From assembly GCF_036541405.1 (NCBI RefSeq), contig NZ_JAZHFS010000004.1:1-64000 (forward strand): DNA of 64,000 bases. Reading direction: 5' to 3'. The notes beneath the pieces are model-generated. The model did no database searches. It was not told the origin of the DNA and worked only from the letters and a program-made list of their open reading frames with translations. The DNA comes from Clostridium_AD frigoriphilum. Lineage in GTDB: Bacteria > Bacillota > Clostridia > Clostridiales > Clostridiaceae. Each line of letters starts with the position of its first letter. The stretch's first letter is position 1. The translations under genes and the position numbers were made by a program. This document shows positions 1 to 8,378 of this stretch, in pieces.

Positions 1-137
1 ATGGTTTTGAAGTTGCTGATTTTTCAAAATATGAAGATGAAAATTACTTTCTAATGGATAGTGCTCACATAGGCTGGAAAGGTTGGGTATATGTTAATGA
101 AGCTATTGATAAATATTATAACAAAAATAAAAACTAA
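1..137 (+). CDS. DltD-like protein, C-terminal end only (partial)
   Basis: The gene enters from the left edge; the reading frame starts at base 3 and ends in TAA at 135-137, so about 44 C-terminal residues are visible. They contain the DltD-type ending (D-S-A-H-I-G-W-K-G-W) followed by an Asn/Lys-rich tail. This closely matches the end of the complete dltD-like gene at 2910-4121 on the other strand: most residues are identical and the DNA is clearly homologous. DltD is a membrane-anchored SGNH-like protein needed for D-alanylation of teichoic acids. The rest of the gene lies outside the window, so completeness cannot be judged. Confidence 0.8.
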   Translation, partial: GFEVADFSKYEDENYFLMDSAHIGWKGWVYVNEAIDKYYNKNKN

Positions 138-258
138 TATGATTTTTATGATAATTATTTATACCACTGTCATTTTAGGTTGCAGTTATTTGTTTTTATT
201 TCAGTCAGATGTGAGAATTACTTATATATATAATCAGTTTTAGATACAAACATTTCAA

Positions 259-302
259 AATTCCCCCAATTGTAGGATACTAAACCTATAATTGGGGGAA
301 TT
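259..302. terminator. Hairpin after the partial dltD-like gene
   Basis: Arms 259-276 and 285-302 pair over 18 positions with one G-U mismatch and an 8-base loop; the stem centre is a run of five C against five G. It lies 120 bases past the stop of the plus-strand gene. T-tracts are weak, so it may act as a bidirectional terminator. Confidence 0.6.
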
Positions 303-342
303 ATTATGCCCAAAAAATTAAAAGGACAGTCTTCCTAAAAAG

Positions 343-367
343 ATCTCTGAGGAGTCCCCTCAGAGAT
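343..367. terminator. Hairpin between convergent genes
   Basis: Perfect 10-bp arms at 343-352 and 358-367 with a 5-base loop. It is flanked by T-rich sequence on both strands and lies just beyond the stop of the minus-strand deacetylase, so it probably terminates that gene. Confidence 0.65.
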
Positions 368-433
368 TTAAATTTACTTTTTTGATATATTTAAGCATTC
401 TTACTGTATTTATTATTCCAAAAAATACCAGAT

Positions 434-1291
434 TTAACTAAGCGTTTTAAATGAATATCCCTTAGATTTTAAATAATCAATAACTTTTGGTAGTGCTTGG
501 ACAGTTGTCGCCTTTGTTGAAAGATCATGCATTAAAATAACCACATGTCCCTTTCCCTCAGTGTTCTTTTTAAGATTAGCTAATAACTTATCTACTGGTA
601 CATTTTGACCCTCTGCATCCCCCGTTAAGTCGTTCCAATCAATATAATGGTATCCATCACTTTTAAGTGCCACTCTAAAGGGTTCCAATTTCTTGCCAAA
701 TGACCCACCTGGAAATCTTACTAACTTACTATTAAAATCACTACCCAATATTGATTTTAATGTAGTCTCACATTTATTAACATCACTTAAAAATGTGTTA
801 GTATTAGAGTAAATATAATTATAATTATGTGAATATGTATGGTTTCCAATAGCTTGACCATCCATTGCTTCTTTTTTTACTAAATCAGGATACTTTATTG
901 CGTAACTACCAACTATAAAAAAAGTTGCCTTTATATTATAACTATCTAAAATTTTTAAAATTCCTGGGGTAGTCTTATCGCAAGGTCCATCATCAAAAGT
1001 TAGATAGGCTATTTTATGTCCATCTGAATTATAAACATTTGTACTTGAAGAATCAGAATTTAATTCTTTATTAATAGATTTACCTTCCCTTGCATTCATA
1101 TTTACATCAGTTCGTGGGTGTGGTAGTGTAACTTTTGTTGTGTTAACATTTTTAACTACCTGTTTCTTCGCATTTACTTTACTACCAATGTAAAATATTA
1201 AACACAAAAATATAATAAACACTGATATTACTAAAATAAATCTTTTCTTTTTAATAATCACTACTTTTTTCTTGCTTCTAAGTTTCATCAT
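434..1291 (-). CDS. Membrane-anchored polysaccharide deacetylase (NodB domain)
   Basis: A 285-residue protein. A basic N-terminus is followed by one membrane segment (about residues 18-36) and then a carbohydrate esterase 4/NodB domain. Visible motifs are TFDDGP (98-103), the metal-binding HTYSH (151-155), RFPGG (192-196) and the late LMHD histidine motif. The family removes N- or O-acetyl groups from peptidoglycan or other acetylated glycans, and the anchor places the enzyme outside the membrane. The start offers two successive ATGs without a strong ribosome site, so the first residue is uncertain by one codon. It appears monocistronic. The substrate cannot be told from sequence; peptidoglycan N-acetylglucosamine is the default expectation. 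Confidence 0.85.
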   Translation of the reverse strand: MMKLRSKKKVVIIKKKRFILVISVFIIFLCLIFYIGSKVNAKKQVVKNVNTTKVTLPHPRTDVNMNAREGKSINKELNSDSSSTNVYNSDGHKIAYLTFDDGPCDKTTPGILKILDSYNIKATFFIVGSYAIKYPDLVKKEAMDGQAIGNHTYSHNYNYIYSNTNTFLSDVNKCETTLKSILGSDFNSKLVRFPGGSFGKKLEPFRVALKSDGYHYIDWNDLTGDAEGQNVPVDKLLANLKKNTEGKGHVVILMHDLSTKATTVQALPKVIDYLKSKGYSFKTLS

Positions 1292-1575
1292 AATTCATCA
1301 CACCATTCATATTATCATTTAAATTTTAAATTCTAAATAACTCTCCTTTCAAATTATTTGTTACGTTAAATAATTAGATCTTTATTGTTATGTTGTTTTA
1401 GAATATACTTTGGATTTGGTTTTAAAAATCAATTTTACCATTACTTAATAATAATACCTAACTACTAATATTGTCAAGATTTTTACATATAATATAAATT
1501 AATCAATAAATGATTATATTTAAACAAATTATAAACGTTTATACAATGTTATATCATTATCTTAAGAACGTAAAA
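1292..1575. other. AT-rich intergenic region
   Basis: Very AT-rich sequence upstream of the minus-strand deacetylase. It must contain that gene's promoter, but I see no convincing boxed element and no plausible small gene. Confidence 0.4.
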
Positions 1576-1616
1576 ATAACTACTTTTCAATAATTAAACA
1601 ATTGAAAAGTAGTTAT
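1576..1616. terminator. Perfect 16-bp hairpin after the LRR gene
   Basis: Arms 1576-1591 and 1601-1616 are exact inverted repeats around a 9-base loop, some 60 bases past the stop of the minus-strand LRR gene. Typical intrinsic terminator geometry. Confidence 0.75.
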
Positions 1617-1672
1617 CTAACAAAGGATATTTTAATACATCATCTAATATATTTTTTGAATGTTTAAATTTT

Positions 1673-2599
1673 TTATTGTAATATAAAATCCTTATCTTCT
1701 AGATCGCTATAATAAGAACTTGTTATTGAATAATCTGTAATTGGATTAGTTCCTAGGTATAATGCATTCAATTTAGTAAACCCCTTTAAAACATTTATAT
1801 TATTGATTTTATTATTAGATAAATCCAATACAGTCAAATTGGTAAGTCTCTTTAAGGCATCAATATCGCTGATCTTATTACCCCATAAATCTAATACAGT
1901 CAAATTAGTAAGCCCATTTAAACTATCTATATTGTCGATTTTATTATTCCATAAATATAATGTTGTTAAATTAGTGAGTTTCTTTAAAGCATTTATATTT
2001 TCGATTTTATTATTATATAAATCTAATACAGTTAACTTAGTAAGTCCCTTTAAATCATCTATATTTTCTATTTTATTATTATATAAATATAACAAAGTCA
2101 AATTAGTTAAATTTTGAATCCCGGAAAGGTCACTTATATTTATATTAGAAGCCTTTAACTCTTTTATCTTAGAGACATCACTTTTTAAAATTTCTCCATT
2201 GTATTTCTTAATCGCATCTCTAACTACCTTTTCCAAATTTTTATCAGGGAATACAATAACATCTTTATCGCTAACTGTCTTGTCTAAATTCCTATTATAA
2301 TATGTACCGCCTAAATTGTTTTGTAGTACTAGTTTACCTTCTATATTATCTTTATTATTAAAAACTTTGAGCTTACCTATGGTAACTACTAAACTTATTA
2401 TCAAAAAAATTAAAACAGCAATTGTTATTTTATTAAAAATAATTTTTTTAAAATTTAAGATGTAATTTTTTGAATTATTGATTTTGTCTTCTGAATAATC
2501 ATTTAACTTTTGTAAATTATTTATGTCTTCGTTAGTACCACAACTAGGACATACTTTACTATCTTCAGATAATATCTTTCCACAATGCTTACAATTCAT
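1673..2599 (-). CDS. Zinc-ribbon membrane protein with leucine-rich repeats
   Basis: The start is placed at 2599, where AGAAGGAG stands about 9 bases before ATG; an upstream in-frame ATG at 2650 has no ribosome site. This gives 308 residues. Order of parts: a four-cysteine zinc ribbon (C3, C6, C17, C20), a charged linker, one membrane segment (about 54-76), an internalin-like cap (FPDKNLEKVV), and then six leucine-rich repeats of 22 residues of the L-x-x-L-x-L-x-x-N-K-I type (about 163-283). The topology suggests a cytoplasmic zinc ribbon and an extracellular LRR, a combination that suits sensing or binding at the surface. No enzyme motif is seen. Function unknown. Confidence 0.8.
   Translation of the reverse strand: MNCKHCGKILSEDSKVCPSCGTNEDINNLQKLNDYSEDKINNSKNYILNFKKIIFNKITIAVLIFLIISLVVTIGKLKVFNNKDNIEGKLVLQNNLGGTYYNRNLDKTVSDKDVIVFPDKNLEKVVRDAIKKYNGEILKSDVSKIKELKASNINISDLSGIQNLTNLTLLYLYNNKIENIDDLKGLTKLTVLDLYNNKIENINALKKLTNLTTLYLWNNKIDNIDSLNGLTNLTVLDLWGNKISDIDALKRLTNLTVLDLSNNKINNINVLKGFTKLNALYLGTNPITDYSITSSYYSDLEDKDFILQ
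1750..2110 (-). repeat. Six tandem 66-bp units encoding leucine-rich repeats
   Basis: The LRR part of the gene is a DNA-level tandem array: near-repeated 66-bp units each encode one 22-residue repeat. Such arrays can gain or lose units by slippage or recombination. Confidence 0.75.
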
Positions 2600-2798
2600 A
2601 TAATTAGCTCCTTCTAAATAATTTATTGAATTTGAGACTTCCTTAATCATTGAAATTTATTTTTAGTGTTTTACATTTTATATTCACTGTTAATTAATTA
2701 CATAATATACCAATTCTACACATTACAATATATTCCTTTTTTTATTTTTAATTTTTAATAATATTTCCGAAGGAAAGTCTCTCATAACTTTATAAAAA

Positions 2799-2840
2799 AA
2801 TATAACATCCATATCTTCCTAAAGATATGGATGTTATATT
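2799..2840. terminator. Perfect 19-bp hairpin after dltD-like gene
   Basis: Arms 2799-2817 and 2822-2840 are exact inverted repeats with a 4-base loop, 70 bases beyond the stop of the minus-strand dltD-like gene. Strong intrinsic terminator candidate. Confidence 0.8.
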
Positions 2841-2909
2841 AGTTTATAAAAATAATCTAATCTTTCATATATTATTAAATGTTTACAATTTATTTTGCAC
2901 TAGTTATTT

Positions 2910-4121
2910 TTATTTATTGTTGTTATAATATTTATCAACTGCTTCATTAACATGTATCCAACCCTTCCATCCTATATGCGAATCATCCATTAAAAAGTGA
3001 TCTTCATTTTCATATTTTGAAAAATCAGCAACTTCAAAACCATAAGAATTAATCATATTATCTATCCTTTTATAATAAGCTAATCTATCACTTTTATTAA
3101 ATCCAGCATAGTCATACCATTTGCCATTTACAGGAATATTTAAAAATAATGGTTTAATTCCTTCTTCCTTGCAAACATCTAACAACAATTTAAAATCCTC
3201 ATATTCTGGTGATATCTTATAAGAGTCATTCTTCATAGATCCCTTTGTTTTTTTAAGGTTTTTTTTAAATGAGTTGTTATACGCAATATTATCCATTCCA
3301 AATTCATTATTATTAGATTTTGATTTAGCAATGCTCGAAGCTTTTTTTAACTCGTCATTCCAATTAATATTTGTACGCAAAGGCTTAATATATTTTGTAA
3401 GTTTAGGATTAGACTTAAGATATTTATTGCTAGTTATGTCATCTTGCAAAACTAACAATTCATATCTTATCCAGTAGTAGGGTGTCAATAAATACCTCTT
3501 AGATGTACTTATTAAGTCCTTATTACTATAAAGAGAACAATATTCTCTAATAATATCAAAGTTTTTATTGGTTTTTGAGTAATGAATTGACATTATTCTT
3601 TTAGAAAACTCTTGTTTTGTAGCTAAGCTTATTTTCCTATTAAACAAAAATCCATATATCTGTAGTTCAGAAGAATTAGCTTCAATATCCTTTCCACTAA
3701 CCCCTCCCTTTAAAAACCATTGTGGAGAAACTACAAAAACCACCTTTTGCTCCTTAAGTTCAGTGCCTAATGCTCCAAAATTAGCGGCATGTACTAAACA
3801 TGTATAACCTCCTTTTCCAATAAGATTTATTTGAAAACCATCTTTTTTACCATTGAAAAATTTAATGGGTTGAGTATAATACCCGATGGTGTGAACAAAT
3901 TCAGAGGACCCAAACATTAAAAGATTATCACCTTGCCTTGCTCCCATGCTTTGAAGTATTGGACTTTTAAATTTTTGTACTGTTAAATTTTCTCCAAATT
4001 CATCATAATATTTTTTTGAAATAAGACCTTCATAATAACTTTGAGTAGAAAATAATAGGCCCCCACTTATAATAGTGACAATAAAAATAGAGCAAACAAG
4101 AACTTTAAACTTTCTCATCAT
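2910..4121 (-). CDS. DltD-like D-alanyl transfer protein
   Basis: About 403 residues with an N-terminal membrane anchor followed by an SGNH-like extracellular domain: GSSEF (Ser nucleophile near residue 72) and, near the C-terminus, DDSHIGWKGW supplying the acid/histidine part. This is the layout of DltD, which acts with DltB outside the membrane to move D-alanine onto teichoic acid. I place the start at 4121, whose ATG overlaps the TGA of the small upstream frame (ATGA), indicating translational coupling; an ATG at 4130 lacks a ribosome site. No dltA, dltB or dltC lies next to it, so either the rest of the dlt set is elsewhere or this paralogue modifies another polymer. Its C-terminus closely matches the partial gene at 1-137. 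Confidence 0.8.
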   Translation of the reverse strand: MMRKFKVLVCSIFIVTIISGGLLFSTQSYYEGLISKKYYDEFGENLTVQKFKSPILQSMGARQGDNLLMFGSSEFVHTIGYYTQPIKFFNGKKDGFQINLIGKGGYTCLVHAANFGALGTELKEQKVVFVVSPQWFLKGGVSGKDIEANSSELQIYGFLFNRKISLATKQEFSKRIMSIHYSKTNKNFDIIREYCSLYSNKDLISTSKRYLLTPYYWIRYELLVLQDDITSNKYLKSNPKLTKYIKPLRTNINWNDELKKASSIAKSKSNNNEFGMDNIAYNNSFKKNLKKTKGSMKNDSYKISPEYEDFKLLLDVCKEEGIKPLFLNIPVNGKWYDYAGFNKSDRLAYYKRIDNMINSYGFEVADFSKYENEDHFLMDDSHIGWKGWIHVNEAVDKYYNNNK

Positions 4122-4267
4122 ATTACGCATTTAGAGAGAGTTTGAAGGAAATTAATAATTTTGTTTGGCGTTTCTATTTGTTTTCTTCCCATAACCATAG
4201 GATTAAGTTTAAGATTAAAGTTATTTTCTCTTGTTTCTTCGAGTATACTATAAATTAATTCATCCAT
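4118..4267 (-). CDS. Small 49-residue protein coupled to dltD-like gene
   Basis: Starts with ATG at 4267 behind a GGGGGG-type ribosome site and runs 49 codons without interruption. It ends in TGA (4120-4118), which overlaps the dltD-like ATG (ATGA). It begins MDELIYSILEETRE and ends in a hydrophobic/Cys segment (FLQTLSKCVI); it has no signal peptide. Ribosome site, length and exact stop-start overlap all argue for a translated leader or partner. I do not recognise a family. It resembles neither the membrane peptide DltX nor the carrier protein DltC, although a decayed carrier protein cannot be excluded. Confidence 0.5.
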   Translation of the reverse strand: MDELIYSILEETRENNFNLKLNPMVMGRKQIETPNKIINFLQTLSKCVI

Positions 4268-4357
4268 ATAAGTCCCCCCTTAAATTTGAATAAATATCCT
4301 TAAAATATGTATGTAATACCTCGCACTGGAAAAATTTCATATGTATTATTTTTGCTT

Positions 4358-4891
4358 TTAGTTTAATTTAAAACGAACTATCTTATGTCTCAATGTATCC
4401 CAATTGTAGTTTAAACTCAATCCTTTAGCACCCTTTACTGCTAGGAACGTCAGGGTTCCTGTAACCTCTTTTTTAGACGCTAAATTACCACTCTTAAATA
4501 TGTGATTGGCAGCTATCATTGTTACTATAGGATCACTAATTTTTCCTTTCTCATCTTGAATCTGAAAATCATCACCATAGTTTTTATTGCTGTTACTTCC
4601 ATTTTTAACTGTTATGGTTACAATTAGATATTCTAATCCTGCATCCGGCCTATTTACTTTATTTCCATTTGATGTATCTATTTTATCAATTTTCAGAGAT
4701 ATATCATTAATCTTTACTGTATCCCCCACTTTGTAAAAGTCTTTAGCAGTTGGCAGTAATACGCTCGCTCCGTGTGTGTTCCTGCTATTTTTAATTTTAT
4801 TTGATCTTATTATATTATCAATAGTAAACCCTCCAGCAACTACAGCTATGGCTACTATGCTAGAAATTATAATACGCTTATTCTTGTTCAT
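4358..4891 (-). CDS. Secreted or anchored DUF4352-like protein
   Basis: A 177-residue protein: a basic N-terminus and hydrophobic segment (about 7-25), then a beta-rich domain with the DUF4352 pattern (YKVGDTVKINDISLKID, then LEYLIVTITVKN). DUF4352 is an immunoglobulin-like extracellular fold common in Gram-positive lipoproteins and surface proteins; no cysteine lipobox is present, so it is probably held by an uncleaved anchor. Ribosome site AAAGGAGAG precedes the ATG. No catalytic residues are apparent, and the role is unknown. Confidence 0.7.
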   Translation of the reverse strand: MNKNKRIIISSIVAIAVVAGGFTIDNIIRSNKIKNSRNTHGASVLLPTAKDFYKVGDTVKINDISLKIDKIDTSNGNKVNRPDAGLEYLIVTITVKNGSNSNKNYGDDFQIQDEKGKISDPIVTMIAANHIFKSGNLASKKEVTGTLTFLAVKGAKGLSLNYNWDTLRHKIVRFKLN

Positions 4892-4922
4892 TAATCTCTC
4901 CTTTAAACTTGCTTCTTTTAAG

Positions 4923-6026
4923 TTATTTTTCCACTTCTAAAATATCGGTTAATCCTGAAACCATTTGTACAACATTGTATGAACCTTTATTACTAAGTAT
5001 AATAAATACATAGTCTTTATTAATATTTTTCCCTATATATGATGAATAGCCTGATAGAGTTCCATTATGCCAAACCATTTTATCTTCCATAGCATTTTTA
5101 CTAATAATCAATCCATATCCATATCCATAAGTGTTTAATACTGGTGTAAGCATTTCATTTAATGACTCTTTACTAATTAATTTCCCTTCAAATAATGCAT
5201 TTCCCCATGTGTATAAATCATTAACCGTTGAATAAATGCCTCCAGCAGAATATAGTGTTGAGTTTTCTTCATTAGATGCTGGTGTATATTTGCCCGAATT
5301 TTCAGATAGAGCATATCCTATTGCTTTATTTTTTATACTCATTTTATTGCTTAAAAACCCTGTATTATTTAATTTTAAAGGTTTAAATATGTTCTTTTCT
5401 AAATACTGCTCATATTTCATACCTGATACCTTTTCTATTATATATCCAAGCAATATATAATTTGAACTACTGTACTCATACTTTGTTCCAGTTTCAAACT
5501 TGCGCGGTTTATTTTTAAAAAGTTCAATAATTTCCAATGGTGTATAGGTAAGTTTTCCTTTTTCCGAAGGTTGACTGTAATCGATAATTCCTGAGGTTTG
5601 ACTAAGAAGATTATATATTTTTATTTTTTTTCCCTCTGGATAATCGGGAATATATTTATCAACTGTATCTTGGACACTTAAAAGATTCTTTTCTTGTAAC
5701 ATTAAAATTGCTGTAGCCGTAAATTGTTTTGTTATGGATGCAATTTCAAAAACTGTTTTTGGTTTATTAACAATTTTATTATTATAATCTGCCATTCCAT
5801 ACCCTTTTTCTAATATAACCTCATTATCCTTTGCAACGATAACCGTACCACTAAATTTATCTTTTGAAGAATAATCATCTATATATTTAGACATTTTAGA
5901 TTGAATATTACTATTATATATTTTCTCACTCTTCATTAGCGTACCCGTATCGCTTACACATCCTATTAATAATATCATAAATATAAATAGTAAAACTATC
6001 ACTTTTAGTATAATTTTCTTTACCAT
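4923..6026 (-). CDS. Serine hydrolase lipoprotein, beta-lactamase class C fold
   Basis: I place the start at 6026, where GGAGG stands 9 bases before ATG; the frame opens earlier but without a ribosome site. The 367-residue product has a lipoprotein signal with C23 in an LLIGC box. The S-x-x-K nucleophile is at 97-100 (SITK) and the third motif is HNG. The second motif region reads YSSSNY where class C enzymes usually have Y-S-N, so that position is Ser. Members of this family are mostly D-alanyl peptidases or esterases rather than true beta-lactamases; a penicillin-binding-like role at the outer membrane face is inferred. Single gene with its own terminator region. Confidence 0.8.
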   Translation of the reverse strand: MVKKIILKVIVLLFIFMILLIGCVSDTGTLMKSEKIYNSNIQSKMSKYIDDYSSKDKFSGTVIVAKDNEVILEKGYGMADYNNKIVNKPKTVFEIASITKQFTATAILMLQEKNLLSVQDTVDKYIPDYPEGKKIKIYNLLSQTSGIIDYSQPSEKGKLTYTPLEIIELFKNKPRKFETGTKYEYSSSNYILLGYIIEKVSGMKYEQYLEKNIFKPLKLNNTGFLSNKMSIKNKAIGYALSENSGKYTPASNEENSTLYSAGGIYSTVNDLYTWGNALFEGKLISKESLNEMLTPVLNTYGYGYGLIISKNAMEDKMVWHNGTLSGYSSYIGKNINKDYVFIILSNKGSYNVVQMVSGLTDILEVEK

Positions 6027-6144
6027 AACTATATTCCTCCAAATTATTAACAGGAAAAATTCTTGATCCTCTGTCACCTATTTACATATTTCAATTATAT
6101 TTTGGAATATTCCATGATTTAACTGAAAATAATATACTCTTAGT

Positions 6145-7161
6145 TTAATTGAAAGGTGTTTTAACTAAATTTCCATCACTTAATGATGCAACTCCAGTAC
6201 TATATGATTGTAGGAATGTACCTTTATAAATTGTTTCTTTATTTGTTTGTATTTCTGTTACCATACATTTAATCTTATCATTTTTATAAACCTTACCACT
6301 ACCAGTGACAAACAAGTTATCTTTACTTACTGCTGTGCTTAATGGAAGCGACTTCCAGTCACCACCCAATTTACCATAATATATCTTATCAATTTTATTA
6401 CTACTATCCACATTTCCAACATAAACCTGATCATTATTATCTATTGCAAGTAAGCATGATTTTGTAGAGCCACTGAAGTTCAAAGCATGGTCTGGCCCCG
6501 TTGCATAAACCTTGTTATTGGTTAAATTTTCGTACACCATCTTATCTTCATGAGGTATTACTCCAATATTTCCTACATATTCAGATTTAGTAACAATTTT
6601 TTTTCTTGATTTCATTATGTTTACCCAATATATAGAATAATACTTATAACCATTTTTAACTTTTATATAAATTACATTTGTTAAAGGTGATACTTCAATA
6701 TCCTTTACAGTAGACGCTGAGCTAATCATTAAAATATCAGATACTTTACTCTTTTGTGATTGAGTAACATCATAATATGATAATGAAAGATTTCTATTTT
6801 GAGTTTCTACAACTAGCATTCTATTTCTATCCGGAAGCCATTTACAAAATGATATTTTAACTCCATTAGAAGACAATACGTTAATGCTCTTACCAGTTAT
6901 AGTATTGACAACATATAGCTGATTATTCAAATAATATGAAATATATCCTGCATCATAAGAAACATCTACAGTGGTTGCGTTGCTTGGTACTTTGAATGTT
7001 GAAACAGACGTTTTCTTACTTTGCGCTGAGTCTCCTACCTTTTGAGATTTCAAAGCAGCATTCGAAGTTAAAAAGTAGTTATTCAAATAGAAAAGTCCAC
7101 CACTTTGTACGATTAATGAAATGATTATTAATATTATCATTTTTTTAAATACTTTTTTCAT
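6145..7161 (-). CDS. Membrane-anchored beta-propeller-like protein, unknown role
   Basis: 338 residues: a basic N-terminus and one membrane segment (about 8-30), followed by an extracellular region of short beta-strand repeats (such as ISYYLNNQLYVVNT and LSLSYYDVT) of the kind found in TolB/WD40-like propellers. No enzyme motif is recognisable. It follows the phosphodiester-glycosidase gene by only 17 bases on the same strand with a good ribosome site, so the two are almost certainly cotranscribed and may act on the same envelope polymer. Function unknown. Confidence 0.6.
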   Translation of the reverse strand: MKKVFKKMIILIIISLIVQSGGLFYLNNYFLTSNAALKSQKVGDSAQSKKTSVSTFKVPSNATTVDVSYDAGYISYYLNNQLYVVNTITGKSINVLSSNGVKISFCKWLPDRNRMLVVETQNRNLSLSYYDVTQSQKSKVSDILMISSASTVKDIEVSPLTNVIYIKVKNGYKYYSIYWVNIMKSRKKIVTKSEYVGNIGVIPHEDKMVYENLTNNKVYATGPDHALNFSGSTKSCLLAIDNNDQVYVGNVDSSNKIDKIYYGKLGGDWKSLPLSTAVSKDNLFVTGSGKVYKNDKIKCMVTEIQTNKETIYKGTFLQSYSTGVASLSDGNLVKTPFN

Positions 7162-7178
7162 AGTTACTCTCCTATCTG

Positions 7179-8186
7179 TTAAGGATTAACGATAATAGCT
7201 GATGGAACAGCTCTTTCGCCAAGTGCGTTGCAAGGGTTGTTAATGACACTACCATTATTGTACATTGTGGTTGATGATCCACCATCTAAATTAGAGGCAT
7301 TAGATGCTCCATATTCAAGCATTACGTTTTGTACATCTTTAAGTGATGCACCTAAGCTTTTAGTTGTTCTTCCATCAATAACAAGCAATAATATAGCACC
7401 ATCCGCACGCTGACCAATTGCTGTCCTCGGTGCAATTCCCTGGCCTCCATCTCCGGATTTTATCATTCCCTGACCATCAACTACAAGAGCTGGTCCAAAC
7501 GACACCGCTTCAGTTACCCCAAGCGTCTTTAACTCATTCAAGCTGTGAAGTCCAACAAGAAGTTGAGCTTTGCTTGTAATGGCTGTAATATCAACCTTTT
7601 TGTCTGGATCTGTTATATCATTAAATTTAATATTTCCATTACTCATAATAATACCCGTCGGTTTTCCTCCCGTGCCAGTCCATTTCGTGTTAGTTGAGGA
7701 AGAATCAGAAAAACCTCCTGCATTAACAGCTGCTATAGAACCATTATCCTGAGCTATCTGGCTTGTTAGCTCTCCCTGGGTTCCAAGTTTGTTACTGTAG
7801 CCAACTTTAACTCTAGTCGGATCTTTAATAATAAGTAGATATCCTTTGAACTTTATTCCACTTGAAATATTATATCTTTCAATACTATTGTCATGGCTAT
7901 TACTAAACTTGATATTATTACCCTGCTGCATAACCTGAACTGTATCTTCATCACGAATTTTCTGAATTTCTGCATCAGATAAAAAAAGCTTTGCAATCCA
8001 TTGATGACTAAGTGTAGTCATTGCTGCATCTACAATCGTTTTTTTCACATTAGTAAAAGGACCATGAAATATAATTAATGGAGCACTTACTCCTGTAAAT
8101 ACTAATATAAAAACCAAATAAAATATAAAATTTCTAAGCTTATAATTTTTTTTCCGTTTTCGCTGTGATATATTCTTGGATCCCAT
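7179..8186 (-). CDS. Phosphodiester glycosidase family (NAGPA domain) protein 1
   Basis: 335 residues with a basic N-terminus, one membrane segment (about 18-40) and a C-terminal NAGPA domain (PF09992-type). Family marks are AVNAGGF, APRTAIGQ, LLVIDGR and the final NLDGGSSTTMY. The human relative uncovers mannose 6-phosphate by cleaving a GlcNAc phosphodiester; bacterial members are usually annotated as exopolysaccharide biosynthesis proteins and may act on wall polymers with sugar-phosphodiester bonds. It has a strong ribosome site (AGGAGG). It is clearly paralogous to 9278-10279 throughout, and the pair flanks uppP. Substrate is inferred only. Confidence 0.8.
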   Translation of the reverse strand: MGSKNISQRKRKKNYKLRNFIFYLVFILVFTGVSAPLIIFHGPFTNVKKTIVDAAMTTLSHQWIAKLFLSDAEIQKIRDEDTVQVMQQGNNIKFSNSHDNSIERYNISSGIKFKGYLLIIKDPTRVKVGYSNKLGTQGELTSQIAQDNGSIAAVNAGGFSDSSSTNTKWTGTGGKPTGIIMSNGNIKFNDITDPDKKVDITAITSKAQLLVGLHSLNELKTLGVTEAVSFGPALVVDGQGMIKSGDGGQGIAPRTAIGQRADGAILLLVIDGRTTKSLGASLKDVQNVMLEYGASNASNLDGGSSTTMYNNGSVINNPCNALGERAVPSAIIVNP

Positions 8187-8378
8187 CTTTGCCTCCTATG
8201 TTCTCAAAATTTCATACATGACTTAAAATTAAGTGTTACCAATAAATAATAAAATAATATAAAGCACATCTAACATTACACTATTGTGACATATGTTCAC
8301 TCAATTTACAATAACAAGTTTATATTTATATTAGTAAAAAATCCCCCCACAAAAGTGAAGAGATTCAATGTCAACAAC

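Noticed and set aside
1750..2110. CRISPR-like array from regularly spaced repeats
   Set aside because: The 66-bp units are in-frame leucine-rich repeats of a protein gene, without alternating repeat and unique spacer.
1803..2117. Plus-strand open frame of about 104 codons
   Set aside because: It is the antisense of the LRR array, low in complexity, with no ribosome site.
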